From JABCZS01 sp041660525 (GTDB lineage Bacteria > Pseudomonadota > Gammaproteobacteria > JABCZS01), in the NCBI GenBank assembly GCA_041660525.1, contig JBAZWD010000003.1:62001-126000 (forward strand): 64,000 nt of DNA, in the 5' to 3' direction. The notes beneath the pieces were generated by a model that had not been told where the DNA came from, did no database searches, and worked only from the letters and a program-made list of their open reading frames with translations. The position numbers were made by a program, and so were the translations under genes. This document shows positions 25,879 through 35,433 of the stretch, piece by piece; positions within the stretch are counted from its first letter, which is position 1; every line of letters starts with the position of its first letter.

Positions 25879-26272
25879 TTGTAATATTGTTTTTACCTGC
25901 TGCTTTTTTAAGATTAAAATCGCAAGTTGCTAGCTTTGCACCTAGACGAATTGCTAGCTCGAGATAAGCGGCATCGTAGGAAGTTAAATCATGCTCTTGG
26001 GATAATTTACTGATTGAATACAATGATTCACTGGTCGCTGAAAATTTATCTACATTTATAGGCAAGCCATTTAAAACTTGTAAATACTCTTTAAAGTCTG
26101 CATTTTTTATTCTTTTTCTTTTTAAAGCAACTTGCAATACATTGCTACATTCAAGATAAAATAAGGCTGGAACGTGAATAGAATATAATGCCAAATCAAT
26201 TTCATTGCCGTTTTCATCTGGCAATAAATCTGACATGATAAATGAAGTATCAATCACTAAAACATGATTCAT
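25871..26272 (-). CDS. PIN-domain toxin with decayed antitoxin
   Basis: A 133-residue PIN-domain ribonuclease. Acidic site residues are visible: Asp in LVIDTSFIMSDL, Glu in LFYLECSNVL, Asp in LTSYDAAYLELAI, and Asp in ATCDFNLKKA. The ATG overlaps the stop of an upstream antitoxin reading frame (ATGA), the normal arrangement. That antitoxin is frameshifted and lacks a start (see 26269-26489). The toxin itself looks intact, so it is either silent, controlled by another antitoxin, or slowed by weak expression. Confidence 0.88.
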   Translation of the reverse strand: MNHVLVIDTSFIMSDLLPDENGNEIDLALYSIHVPALFYLECSNVLQVALKRKRIKNADFKEYLQVLNGLPINVDKFSATSESLYSISKLSQEHDLTSYDAAYLELAIRLGAKLATCDFNLKKAAGKNNITTF

Positions 26273-26489
26273 TTGTGACCTGCATCCCGCATATTAATAA
26301 TTTCTTGTGCATTACCCAAAGGCGCGCATTTTTTTAATGCTTTTAATTGCGCCATAATGTCTTGATTTTTATTTTGTAATAATGCTCCACAGGAATAATA
26401 AAAGCAACCGCTTTATTACGATTCGTTAAACAATATTCCTGGCCATTTTGCACACTGCGAATGATCTCAGGCAAATGGGTTACAGAAGT
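26269..26489 (-). pseudogene. Phd-family antitoxin remnant, frameshifted
   Basis: Reading the minus strand from 26489 gives TSVTHLPEIIRSVQNGQEYC, LTNRNKAVAFIIPVEHY, a clear Phd/YefM match, which then runs into a stop. One added base in the T5 run at 26366-26370 would join it to the frame NQDIMAQLKALKKCA ... MRDAGHK, which ends at the toxin start. No ATG, GTG or TTG stands where the N-terminus should begin; upstream bases belong to an unrelated gene on the other strand. So both a frameshift and a 5' truncation are indicated. A sequencing error could explain the first but not the second. Confidence 0.75.
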
Positions 26490-26883
26490 TATAAAAGAAA
26501 TGCGAGACGAGTATCCTGCAGTGCTAGAAGGTGTAGGCGGCGCATCAGTTGGGCTTATGTTCGGTAGTATGGGTTATGCGATATATGATATGACAAAATG
26601 GGATTGGGGAACTAACGACAGCTCTGGTTCAAGCGATTCTAGTTCAGAATCCCTAAGCGCAGGTCACATTCTAAATTCAGAAGAAATGAAAATGGTAGTA
26701 CTTATAAGCGCTGCGGCGTGTACAGCTGTAGCGCTCGCGCCACGTATGTATAGGGGTACGGTAAATTGCATCAAAAATACTTGTCACTCATTTACAAGAA
26801 AAAATGCTAGTGATGAAGAAAATAAAAATATAATAACTTATAATGCTAGTATTAACTATTACAGCACTGGTGGGCCTAGCTAA
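26461..26883 (+). CDS. Small hypothetical membrane protein
   Basis: Up to 140 residues, family unknown. Two hydrophobic segments (about residues 23-41 and 78-95) flank a Ser/Gly/Asp-rich loop (NDSSGSSDSSSES), and the C-terminus is polar. The start is uncertain: ATG 26461 lies inside the antitoxin remnant on the opposite strand, and ATG 26500 has only a weak AAAAGAA before it. The junction with the broken antitoxin suggests that this gene arrived by the rearrangement that truncated it. A copy of the dispersed palindrome follows 21 bases after the stop. Confidence 0.5.
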   Translation: MISGKWVTEVIKEMRDEYPAVLEGVGGASVGLMFGSMGYAIYDMTKWDWGTNDSSGSSDSSSESLSAGHILNSEEMKMVVLISAAACTAVALAPRMYRGTVNCIKNTCHSFTRKNASDEENKNIITYNASINYYSTGGPS

Positions 26884-26904
26884 GGTTTAGCTATTATCGT
26901 GAAG

Positions 26905-26929
26905 AGGGCGAAAGATTTTTCGCCCCTAC
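26905..26929. repeat. Dispersed palindrome copy
   Basis: AGGGCGAAAGATTTTTCGCC followed by CCTAC, between a small membrane-protein gene and the convergent lpdA end. The 8-bp stem GGGCGAAA / TTTCGCCC closes a GATT loop. The same sequence occurs at 42586-42612, inverted at 42650-42676, and in shortened form in rlmKL at 5946-5965. No T-run follows, so it is not a typical terminator. Confidence 0.8.
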
Positions 26930-26939
26930 CAAATTGTGA

Positions 26940-28352
26940 TTATTTTTTCGGCATATATAAATCTGTAATTGTGCCTTCAAAAATTTCCGTTGCTAATGCT
27001 ACTGTTTCAGATAATGTCGGATGTGCATGTATTGTTAATGCAATATCTTCCGCATCACAACCCATTTCAATAGCAAGCCCTACTTCGGCAATTAAATCAC
27101 CAGCATGTGGACCTACAATTGCTGCGCCTAATATTCTGTGAGTGTCATTGTCGAATATTAATTTGGTTAAACCTTCATTGCGACCCATACTTAAAGATCT
27201 GCCACTTGCGGCCCAGGGGAATACACCTTTGCCGTAATTAATATTTTGAGCTTTGGCTTGATCTTCTGTTAAACCTACCCAAGCAATTTCCGGATCAGTA
27301 TAACAAACACTGGGAATACATTTAGCATCAAAGAAATGATTTTTACCTGCTATCACTTCTGCTGCGATACGACCTTCTGCAACGGCTTTATGCGCAAGCA
27401 TGGGTTGTCCAATAATATCCCCGATTGCAAAGATATGATTTACATTAGTGCGTAATTGTTTATCTACAGCAATAAATCCACGTTCATCAACATTGACGCC
27501 GGCTTTATCCGCGGCGATTTTTTTGCCATTTGGCGTGCGGCCTACTGCGGTTAATATTCTATCATACCGTTGTGGTTCTGTCGGTGCGCCTTCGCCTTCG
27601 AAGCTGACATAAAGACCATCATTTTTGGCTTCAACTTTTATGACTTTTGTTTTTAAGAAAATGTTTTCATAACGTTTTTTAACGAATTGGAAGAAAGGTT
27701 TGATGATGTCTTTATCAAAACCACCAATTAAACTATCGCCTAATTCTACGACGCTAATTTTTGAACCTAATGCATGATAAACGGTGGCCATTTCCATGCC
27801 GATAATACCGCCGCCGATGACCAACATTTTTGCGGGAATGTCTTTCAATTCTAACGCGCCTGTGGAATCCATAATACGTGGATCTTCAGGAAGTGTCGGT
27901 AATTTTACCGGTTGTGAACCTGCTGCAATAATGGCATTCACAAAACTAATGGTTTGTGTTTTGCCTTCAAAGGTAACTGTGATTTCATTCGGACCTGAAA
28001 ATACACCTTCGCCTTGCACAACGGTGACATTACGTTGTTTAGCCAGTGTTTTTAATCCTGCCGTTAAACGATTGACAACGCCGCTTTTCCAATCCAAAAT
28101 TTTTGCAGGATCTAAACTGCGAGAACCGTAATTAACACCGTGTGCGGATAATTCATCCACTTCTTCGATGACTTTAGCTACGTGTAATAATGCTTTTGAT
28201 GGGATACAACCTACGTTTAAGCAAACGCCGCCCAAAGTATTATAACGTTCAACTAGTACAACTTTTTTACCTAAATCTGCAGCACGAAATGCTGCGGTGT
28301 AACCGCCGGGGCCACTACCTAAAACAATAACTTCTGTTTGTAAATCTGACAT
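26940..28352 (-). CDS. lpdA: Dihydrolipoamide dehydrogenase (E3)
   Basis: E3 of the pyruvate dehydrogenase complex, reoxidising lipoamide with NAD. The N-terminal FAD motif is VLGSGPGGYTAAFRAADLG, and the redox disulfide is in GGVCLNVGCIPSK. The NAD motif is VIGGGIIGMEMA, FAIGDI binds FAD, and the catalytic His-Glu pair is in IHAHPTLSETV near the C-terminus. The 470-residue length is normal. It is the third gene of the aceE-aceF-lpdA operon, 22 bases after aceF. The same E3 usually also serves 2-oxoglutarate dehydrogenase. Confidence 0.97.
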   Translation of the reverse strand: MSDLQTEVIVLGSGPGGYTAAFRAADLGKKVVLVERYNTLGGVCLNVGCIPSKALLHVAKVIEEVDELSAHGVNYGSRSLDPAKILDWKSGVVNRLTAGLKTLAKQRNVTVVQGEGVFSGPNEITVTFEGKTQTISFVNAIIAAGSQPVKLPTLPEDPRIMDSTGALELKDIPAKMLVIGGGIIGMEMATVYHALGSKISVVELGDSLIGGFDKDIIKPFFQFVKKRYENIFLKTKVIKVEAKNDGLYVSFEGEGAPTEPQRYDRILTAVGRTPNGKKIAADKAGVNVDERGFIAVDKQLRTNVNHIFAIGDIIGQPMLAHKAVAEGRIAAEVIAGKNHFFDAKCIPSVCYTDPEIAWVGLTEDQAKAQNINYGKGVFPWAASGRSLSMGRNEGLTKLIFDNDTHRILGAAIVGPHAGDLIAEVGLAIEMGCDAEDIALTIHAHPTLSETVALATEIFEGTITDLYMPKK

Positions 28353-28374
28353 AAGAATATTCCTCTTTAATTTT

Positions 28375-29907
28375 CTACAATAACATTTGGCGCATATCGC
28401 CTAACATTTCACCTAAATACGTAATAAAATGTGCGCCTTGTGCGCCGTCGATCACGCGGTGATCGTAGGACAAAGACAAAGGCAACATTAATCGCGGTAC
28501 AAATGCACCGTCTTTATAAACTGGCGCCATGCGTGATTTTGATGCACCTAAAATAGCGACATCAGGCGCATTAATAATCGGTGTGAACGCAGTACCACCA
28601 ATACCACCTAAACTTGAAATCGTAAAACTGCTACCTTGCATTTCAACGGGTAATAATTGTCCGGCGCGCGCTTTTGCACTAATGGTTTTTAATTCCTCTG
28701 CTAATTCCATAAAGCCTTTTAAATTAACATCGCGAATCACGGGCACAACTAAACCATTGGGTGTATCAACCGCTACACCGATATGAAAATATTTTTTCAA
28801 TATAAGTTCTTCGCCGTTAGATGCGAGTGATGCATTAAAAGTTGGAAATGCTTTTAAAGCTGCGACAGATGCTTTCATTAAAAAAACTAACGGGGTTAAT
28901 TTTACGCCCTTTTCTTCAAACTTAGCTTTGTTTTGCTGACGAAATTCTTCCAGATCTGTAATGTCTACTTCGTCAAATTGTGTAACGTGTGGAATACTGA
29001 CCCAATTGCGATGTAAAAATTTAGCGCTTATTTTTTTAATGCGGGATAGCTCTTGTGTTTCAATGGGACCGAATTTTGAAAAATCTACTGTAGGCATCGG
29101 TTCAATGCCTAAACCAGTTCCGCCTGATTGCATTTTGTTTTTAATGGCATTATTTAAATCGTTTTTAGTTACACGACCTTTTTCACCTGTGGGTGTTATG
29201 GTTTTTAAATCAATATTTAATTCACGCGCTAAACGGCGAACGCCTGGGCTCGCATAAACAGAATCTGAAGAAATAGATTCAGTTTTTGTTTCTGGTTTTG
29301 CTGCAGGTTTTTCTTCAGCTGCTGCTGGTGCTTTTGTTGGTTCAGTAAGCGCTGGCGCTGCACCTATTGTAGTTAAAGTGCAAATCACAGAATCTTGTGC
29401 AACTTTATCGCCTACTTTAATGGCTATTTCAGTAACTGTTCCATCTAATGGCGATGGTATTTCCATGGAGGCTTTATCACTTTCGAGTACTGCGAGTGTT
29501 TGATTTTTTTTAATACTCATGCCGACTTTAATAGGCACTTCAATGACATCGACTTTATCAAAGTTACCAATATCGGGTACGCGCACAGTTTGTGATGAAC
29601 TATCGTTAGCAGTTGCAGCTGGCGCTGGTGTTGTTGCAACAGGCTCAGGTTTTTTAACTTCAGCTACATCAGCAGAATCCATAGTTAAAATTAAATCACC
29701 TTGTTTAATTTTATCACCAATTTTAACATTAATATTTTGCACAACGCCGGCCGCGGGGGACGGAACTTCCATTGAAGCTTTATCACTTTCTAAAGTAATT
29801 AAGGCTTGTTCTTTTTTAATGGTGTCGCCGGGTTTAATTTGTATTTCGATGACGGTGACGGCATCGGAATTTCCTAAATCTGGAACATTCACTGTTACTA
29901 TACTCAC
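28375..29907 (-). CDS. aceF: Dihydrolipoamide acetyltransferase (E2)
   Basis: Core of the pyruvate dehydrogenase complex. Two lipoyl domains lie at about residues 3-78 and 108-183, each with the lipoylated lysine in ESDKASMEVP or ESDKASMEIP, joined by Ala/Pro linkers. A peripheral-subunit-binding domain follows (VYASPGVRRLARELNID, about 216-250), then the catalytic domain ending with SLSYDHRVIDGAQGAHF. It has two lipoyl domains where E. coli has three. It starts 4 bases after aceE. Confidence 0.97.
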   Translation of the reverse strand: MSIVTVNVPDLGNSDAVTVIEIQIKPGDTIKKEQALITLESDKASMEVPSPAAGVVQNINVKIGDKIKQGDLILTMDSADVAEVKKPEPVATTPAPAATANDSSSQTVRVPDIGNFDKVDVIEVPIKVGMSIKKNQTLAVLESDKASMEIPSPLDGTVTEIAIKVGDKVAQDSVICTLTTIGAAPALTEPTKAPAAAEEKPAAKPETKTESISSDSVYASPGVRRLARELNIDLKTITPTGEKGRVTKNDLNNAIKNKMQSGGTGLGIEPMPTVDFSKFGPIETQELSRIKKISAKFLHRNWVSIPHVTQFDEVDITDLEEFRQQNKAKFEEKGVKLTPLVFLMKASVAALKAFPTFNASLASNGEELILKKYFHIGVAVDTPNGLVVPVIRDVNLKGFMELAEELKTISAKARAGQLLPVEMQGSSFTISSLGGIGGTAFTPIINAPDVAILGASKSRMAPVYKDGAFVPRLMLPLSLSYDHRVIDGAQGAHFITYLGEMLGDMRQMLL

Positions 29908-29911
29908 AACG

Positions 29912-32569
29912 CTACTCCCTCGCTGGATCCGGTTTATTCGGATTAATATTAAATTTTTGCATAGCGCTTGTTACGATGCTTGCAGGTAATTGCCCCAAGT
30001 CCACTAATGCTTTTAAAGTTGCAATGACAATAAAATCACTGTTGACTTCAAAGAAATAACGTAAACGCTCACGTGTATCACTACGACCAAAACCATCAGT
30101 TCCAAGTGTTACATATTTTCCCGGAACAAACGCACGAATTTGATCAGCATATTCACGCATATAATCCGTCGCTGCAATCACAGGTCCTTGTTGATCTTTT
30201 AAACATTGTGTAACGTAAGGTACTTGCTGCACATCTTCAGGATGCATATTATTTTCACGCTCTATGTGCAAACCTTCACGACGTAACTCAGTGAAACTGG
30301 TCACGCTCCAAATATCACTGCTGACTTGATATTGCGTATTTAAAATTTCCGCAGCTTTAATCACTTCACGTAAAATTGTACCCGATCCTAATAATTGCAC
30401 ATGTAATTTTTGCGCAGGCGTACTTTGCAAACGGTACATGCCTTTAATAATACCGGGGACTGCATCTTGTGGCAGCGCAGGATGTTCATAATTTTCATTC
30501 ATGACTGTTAAATAATAAAATACATTTTCTTCATTTTCATACATGCGGCGCATGCCGTCTTGAATGATCACCGCTAATTCATAAGCAAATGTGGGATCGT
30601 AGCTCACGCAGTTTGGAATCGTTGCCGCAAATAATAAACTATGTCCGTCTTGATGTTGCAAGCCTTCACCCGCAAGTGTTGTGCGCCCTGCTGTTGCGCC
30701 TAATAAAAATCCACGTGCTTGTGCATCGCCAGCCGCCCAGGCTAGATCACCAATACGTTGAAAACCAAACATGGAATAAAAAATATAAAATGGAATCATA
30801 GGGCGTTGATGATTGGTATACGATGTTGCCGCTGCTATCCACGATGCAAACGCACCGCCTTCATTGATACCCTCTTCCAATAATTGGCCTTTTTTATCTT
30901 CACGATAATACATCACTTGGCCTGCATCTACAGGTTCATACAATTGACCTTTGCTGGAATAAATACCGATGGTGCGGAATAATCCTTCCATACCAAATGT
31001 GCGTGCTTCATCCGGAATAATCGGAACAATGAACGGTGATAACGCTTCATTTTTTAATAAAATATTTAAAATGCGCACAAACGCCATAGTTGTTGAAATA
31101 TGACGCTCGCCTGTTTCTTTTAATACAGATTCAAAGGCAGATAACTCGGGCACTGGAAAAGGTTTTTTCGGCACAATACGTGCGGGCAAATAACCACCTA
31201 ATGCTTTGCGCTTTTCGTGCAAATATTGCATTTCTTCGCTGTTTTCATCCGGTTTGTAAAATGGATATTCCGAAATTTTTTCATCAGAAAGCGGAATATC
31301 AAAACGTGTGCGGAATGCTTTTAAAGATTCTAAATCCATTTTTTTCGCTTGGTGAGTGAAGTTTAATGCTTCACCTGCTGCGCCCATGCCAAAACCTTTG
31401 ACTGTTTTTACTAAAATAACAACAGGTTGTTTTTTATGATTTACAGCAGCTTGATAAGCAGCAAAAACTTTTTCGACATCATGGCCACCGCGATTTAATC
31501 TATAAATTTCATCATCACTTAAATCAGCAACTAAAGCTTTTAATTCCGGTGTATTGAAAAAATGCTCACGGGTATAAGCGCCGTCTTTGGCTTTGTAATT
31601 TTGATATTCACCATCGAGCGCTTCGCCCATGCGTTTGCGCAATGCACCCGTGGTATCTTTTGCTAATAATGCATCCCAATTACTACCCCAAACCACTTTA
31701 ATCGTATGCCAACCTGCACCGCGAAATACGGATTCAAATTCTTGAATAATTTTACCATTGCCACGCACGGGACCGTCTAAACGTTGCAAATTACAATTAA
31801 TCACAAAAATTAAATTGTCTAAATTTTCACGACCAGCAACGGTTAATGCGCCTAAAGATTCCGGCTCATCCATTTCGCCATCACCGCAAAAACACCAGAC
31901 TTTACGGTTTTGTGTTTCAGATAATTCGCGTGCTTGTAAATATTTCATAAAACGCGCTTGGTAAATCGCTTGCAGTGGGCCTAAACCCATAGATACAGTA
32001 GGAAATTGCCAATACGTAGGCATTAACCAAGGATGTGGGTAAGAAGATAAACCATCAGTTTCTACTTCTTGGCGGAAATAACTCAACTGCTCTTCACTTA
32101 ATCGCCCTTCTAAGAATGAGCGTGCATAAATACCAGGAGAGCTGTGTCCTTGGATATAAAGTAAATCACCACCGTGATTGGAGCTTTGTGCACGAAAGAA
32201 ATGATTAAAACCGACTTCGTATAAATTAGCTGCAGATGCATATGAAGCTATATGACCGCCTAACTCCGGGGCTTTATGTCCCGCTCGTAAAACCATAGCG
32301 ATAGCATTCCAGCGTATCATTGCATCGAGTCGTTTCTCTATGGTTTTGTTGCCTGGATAAACAGGTTGTTGATCAACAGGAATGGTATTGATGTAAGGAC
32401 TGTTAAAACCTTGTCCTAAGCTAATACCCTGCTGCTGCGCTTGCTCTTGTAATTGTGTTAACAAATACTGAGCACGCGCAGCACCTTCGCGTTCGATCAC
32501 TTCTTGAAGCGCTTCTAACCATTCCTCGGTTTGTAGCGGATCGTTATCTAATAATGGTTCTACGGCCAT
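29912..32569 (-). CDS. aceE: Pyruvate dehydrogenase E1 component
   Basis: Homodimeric thiamine-diphosphate-dependent decarboxylase that feeds acetyl groups to the E2 lipoyl domains. The 885-residue length is as expected. The TPP motif is GDGEMDEPESLGAL ending in INCNLQRLDGPVRGN, and further signatures are GHSSPGIYARSFLEGRL and TAGRTTLAGEGLQHQDGHS. It is the first gene of the aceE-aceF-lpdA operon. No pdhR regulator is next to it, unlike E. coli. Confidence 0.97.
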   Translation of the reverse strand: MAVEPLLDNDPLQTEEWLEALQEVIEREGAARAQYLLTQLQEQAQQQGISLGQGFNSPYINTIPVDQQPVYPGNKTIEKRLDAMIRWNAIAMVLRAGHKAPELGGHIASYASAANLYEVGFNHFFRAQSSNHGGDLLYIQGHSSPGIYARSFLEGRLSEEQLSYFRQEVETDGLSSYPHPWLMPTYWQFPTVSMGLGPLQAIYQARFMKYLQARELSETQNRKVWCFCGDGEMDEPESLGALTVAGRENLDNLIFVINCNLQRLDGPVRGNGKIIQEFESVFRGAGWHTIKVVWGSNWDALLAKDTTGALRKRMGEALDGEYQNYKAKDGAYTREHFFNTPELKALVADLSDDEIYRLNRGGHDVEKVFAAYQAAVNHKKQPVVILVKTVKGFGMGAAGEALNFTHQAKKMDLESLKAFRTRFDIPLSDEKISEYPFYKPDENSEEMQYLHEKRKALGGYLPARIVPKKPFPVPELSAFESVLKETGERHISTTMAFVRILNILLKNEALSPFIVPIIPDEARTFGMEGLFRTIGIYSSKGQLYEPVDAGQVMYYREDKKGQLLEEGINEGGAFASWIAAATSYTNHQRPMIPFYIFYSMFGFQRIGDLAWAAGDAQARGFLLGATAGRTTLAGEGLQHQDGHSLLFAATIPNCVSYDPTFAYELAVIIQDGMRRMYENEENVFYYLTVMNENYEHPALPQDAVPGIIKGMYRLQSTPAQKLHVQLLGSGTILREVIKAAEILNTQYQVSSDIWSVTSFTELRREGLHIERENNMHPEDVQQVPYVTQCLKDQQGPVIAATDYMREYADQIRAFVPGKYVTLGTDGFGRSDTRERLRYFFEVNSDFIVIATLKALVDLGQLPASIVTSAMQKFNINPNKPDPARE

Positions 32570-32647
32570 GTAAATCTCTTTAAATTAAGCTAACTCTTAA
32601 GCTCGCTTAGTATCTCTATTTTTGCAAGGAATTGCAAATCGAGTCTA

Positions 32648-33499
32648 TTAAAGAAAAGCATGCCCAAGTGTTGCTACAGCTGCAACCAATACCCAAATTA
32701 ACAAGCCACGTTGCACTATGCCTTGTGCTTTTAGATTTTCTTCACGGGTCGCTTGCGTAGCGCTTTCAGGGGTTAATGAAGCCAAACCTGAATCGATTAA
32801 TACTTCTTTGCAGCGATCAGCTTTAACTAAGTCATTTTTCCAAGTATCAAACCCAGGCATAAAATTCCCCGTTAAAGTATAACTTAAAGCCGCTAAACGT
32901 GAAGGAATCCAAGCAATTACCCAATAAAGTTGATAAACGTTGTGAGAAAATTGTGGGTAAAATTCAGATTGCATGCGTGATGCATTTTCTTGCATCCAGC
33001 TCACTAAACGGTATAACAAAGCGCCCACCGGTCCTAAAACTAAGAACCAGAATATAACCCCAAAGAAACGTTCATGCGCTTGCCAGAAAATAAGTTCTGT
33101 TACACTGCGATTAAATGTTTGTGGATTAATTAAATCACCGGCAGCGGCTTTAACTTCTTGTTCTGCAAGAGCTGGATCCGCATCTTTTTTTAAGTAATGA
33201 ACTAAGGATTCTTGTAAATTGGTGGGACCAAAACAAAACCACAATACCGCAAATCCAATCGCTAATTCCACAATACCTGAAAAACGACCCGCAATACTCC
33301 ATAGAATAGCTAATAAAATAATGGCAGGAACCAAAATAACGGCCAAACTCATCGGTCCGCCCCATAGGGTTTTATTGTCACCTGTTAATGATTTCAAACG
33401 GTGGACATATTGTTCAAACCATTTTTGATTACGCCAACGCGCACCAGTATCAAAATAATAATCTAACCATAAGCACGCTAAAAGAAGTGTCAGTTTCAT
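32648..33499 (-). CDS. ampE: AmpE-like inner-membrane protein
   Basis: Membrane protein of the AmpE family, linked genetically with AmpD to beta-lactamase induction and wall recycling, with poorly known biochemistry. The start at 33499 (MKLTLLLACLWLDYY) has AGGGAAAG upstream and gives 283 residues, against 284 in E. coli. Hydrophobic segments lie at about residues 1-15, 44-90, 140-165 and 262-282. A family-like stretch reads ERFFGVIFWFLVLGPVGALLYR. It lies 13 bases after ampD, as one operon. Confidence 0.88.
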   Translation of the reverse strand: MKLTLLLACLWLDYYFDTGARWRNQKWFEQYVHRLKSLTGDNKTLWGGPMSLAVILVPAIILLAILWSIAGRFSGIVELAIGFAVLWFCFGPTNLQESLVHYLKKDADPALAEQEVKAAAGDLINPQTFNRSVTELIFWQAHERFFGVIFWFLVLGPVGALLYRLVSWMQENASRMQSEFYPQFSHNVYQLYWVIAWIPSRLAALSYTLTGNFMPGFDTWKNDLVKADRCKEVLIDSGLASLTPESATQATREENLKAQGIVQRGLLIWVLVAAVATLGHAFL

Positions 33500-33512
33500 G
33501 ATCTTTCCCTGT

Positions 33513-34064
33513 TTAAATAGATTGTTGCAGCAAAGTCCTAAAATATACCCAATCAAACGTTTCACCTGGATCAGTTTTTCGACCGGGTGCAATATCACTG
33601 TGACCTGTAATGCGATCCATAGAAATACCTGGATACTGCTGCATTAAACATCGAGTCAATTCAGCTAATGCATAATATTGCTTTTCAGTATAGGCAATAT
33701 TATCTGTGCCTTCTAATTCGATACCGATTGAATAATCATTACAAGCCGTGCGTCCTTTAAATTCAGAAACACCGGCATGCCAAGCGCGATCTTCAAACGA
33801 AACAAATTGAGTAAGCTTTCCATCCCTATCAATTAACACATGTGCAGATACACGCGTTGGCAATATTGTATCAAAATATGAATGTGATGTCGCGAGCAAT
33901 TGATTCATAAATAATTTTTCAATGTTACCCACACCAAATTCGCCAGGCGGCAAACTAATGTTGTGTATCACTAATAAGTTAATTTCACAGCCAAGTGGGC
34001 GTGCATCGCAATTTTGCGACGTCAATTTTTTAACGTCTTGTAACCAACCTTGATTTATTTCCAT
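33513..34064 (-). CDS. ampD: 1,6-anhydro-N-acetylmuramyl-L-alanine amidase AmpD
   Basis: Cytoplasmic zinc amidase that removes the peptide from anhydromuropeptides during peptidoglycan recycling. The zinc ligands and catalytic Glu are seen in LLVIHNISLPPGEFG, IGIELEG and TGHSDIAPGRKTDPG. The 183-residue length matches E. coli AmpD. It is the first gene of ampD-ampE and is divergent from the porin genes. No ampC or ampR is in the window. Confidence 0.96.
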   Translation of the reverse strand: MEINQGWLQDVKKLTSQNCDARPLGCEINLLVIHNISLPPGEFGVGNIEKLFMNQLLATSHSYFDTILPTRVSAHVLIDRDGKLTQFVSFEDRAWHAGVSEFKGRTACNDYSIGIELEGTDNIAYTEKQYYALAELTRCLMQQYPGISMDRITGHSDIAPGRKTDPGETFDWVYFRTLLQQSI

Positions 34065-34146
34065 GTTTCTAGTTTAACTCATTGACAAAAAGATGCCTGA
34101 AATGTTAGCGTAGCGCCTTGATTATACACACAGGAAGGACATATTT

Positions 34147-35433
34147 ATGAAGTCGACTCATCTTTTATATTCAACACTTTGCTCGTTATTCATCGCTTTA
34201 CCCGTCTACGCGATCCCAACTGACACAGTTGAAGCTGCAGATGAACAAGATCAAGAAATGGATTTTCCTGATGAACCTTATTACCCACCTGAAGAAGAAG
34301 AAGACGATAAAATTCTACCTTTGAGTGAACGCATGGGTTACAACGACGGATTTTTTATTCGTAACGCTGATAATACGTTTTCATTATTTTTTAACGGGTT
34401 ATTGCAAGCACGTTACATTTATTCGCACGCACCAGAAGTACCCGCAGGCGAAACAACAGATTATTACCGTTTTGAATTACGTCGTACCGATTTATATTTC
34501 TCTGGTCATTTTTTAGATGAATCTTGGACTTACGTATTAGGTACAGAAGCAGGCCCAGATGGCGTTTTTGCTGTAGATGACGTGTATATCGCCAAAGCAT
34601 TTACAGAAGGCACTTGGGGACAGGTCGGTCAATTCTCAACACCTTTTTTACGTGAAACATTAATTTCAAGTACACGTCAATTAACAGTTGAGCGTTCACT
34701 CGTTTCAAAATTTTTCTCAACCAATAATTCAACTGGTGTTTTATTTGGTACAGAAGATGATGAATGGAAATGGGAAGCAGCGTTTACCAATGGTTATTTT
34801 GCGCATGATGAATACGTAGATGAAACCGATGAAAATGAAGATGTTGTTGATCATGATTTTCAAAACGGTCAAAGCTATTCTGCAATAACACGTTTAGAAT
34901 TTAAACCTTTCGGTGAATGGGAAGAATTCCGCGGCTTTAATTCATTTGGTGAAAATAATGTAGGCTTACTCATCGGTGTTGCTGCTGCGTACCAACGTGA
35001 TAATGATAATGCAGATATCGAAGAAGCTTCTGGTACTGTCGATATTACTCTCCAAGGCAGTGGTTGGAGCACATTTGCAATGGGTGCATTCACACAAGAT
35101 CTTCAAAATGATGACAGCGCTTCTTATGGTGCGCAGATTCAAGGTGGCCTTTTTGTGGATGAAGATTTAGATACAGTTGAATTATTTTCTCGTTATGAAT
35201 GGGGTCAATCCAATACGCATGTAGATTTCATTGAACCTGATAATGAAGATCTCAGCATAGTAACCGCTGGATTCAATTATTATATTTATCCAAGACACTT
35301 GAAGCTTAGCACTGACTTCGGTTATTCCTTTACCGCTATTGGTGAAAACTGGGCTAATACTACCGACGGTTGGCGTACCAGTACTGAAAGTGGCGAATGG
35401 GTTGCTAGATCGCAATTACAACTTGTTATTTAG
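34147..35433 (+). CDS. OprP/OprO-like outer-membrane porin
   Basis: A 428-residue outer-membrane beta-barrel with signal peptide MKSTHLLYSTLCSLFIALPVYA. After a very acidic N-terminal stretch (DEQDQEMDFPDEPYYPPEEE), the barrel shows family features: YRFELRRTDLYFSGHF, WTYVLGTEAGPDG, GQFSTPFLRE. It ends in a C-terminal barrel strand (ARSQLQLVI). AGGAAGGAC precedes the ATG. The OprP family includes phosphate/pyrophosphate channels, but the substrate here is unknown. A tandem paralogue starts in its stop codon. Confidence 0.88.
   Translation: MKSTHLLYSTLCSLFIALPVYAIPTDTVEAADEQDQEMDFPDEPYYPPEEEEDDKILPLSERMGYNDGFFIRNADNTFSLFFNGLLQARYIYSHAPEVPAGETTDYYRFELRRTDLYFSGHFLDESWTYVLGTEAGPDGVFAVDDVYIAKAFTEGTWGQVGQFSTPFLRETLISSTRQLTVERSLVSKFFSTNNSTGVLFGTEDDEWKWEAAFTNGYFAHDEYVDETDENEDVVDHDFQNGQSYSAITRLEFKPFGEWEEFRGFNSFGENNVGLLIGVAAAYQRDNDNADIEEASGTVDITLQGSGWSTFAMGAFTQDLQNDDSASYGAQIQGGLFVDEDLDTVELFSRYEWGQSNTHVDFIEPDNEDLSIVTAGFNYYIYPRHLKLSTDFGYSFTAIGENWANTTDGWRTSTESGEWVARSQLQLVI

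Noticed and set aside
15326..26272. The two PIN toxins as a single duplicated locus
   Set aside because: The two toxins and their Phd-type partners differ strongly in sequence and share only family motifs, so they are independent modules.
26905..26929. Dispersed palindrome as a rho-independent terminator
   Set aside because: The stem is not followed by a T-run, and the same sequence lies inside a coding gene at 5946-5965.
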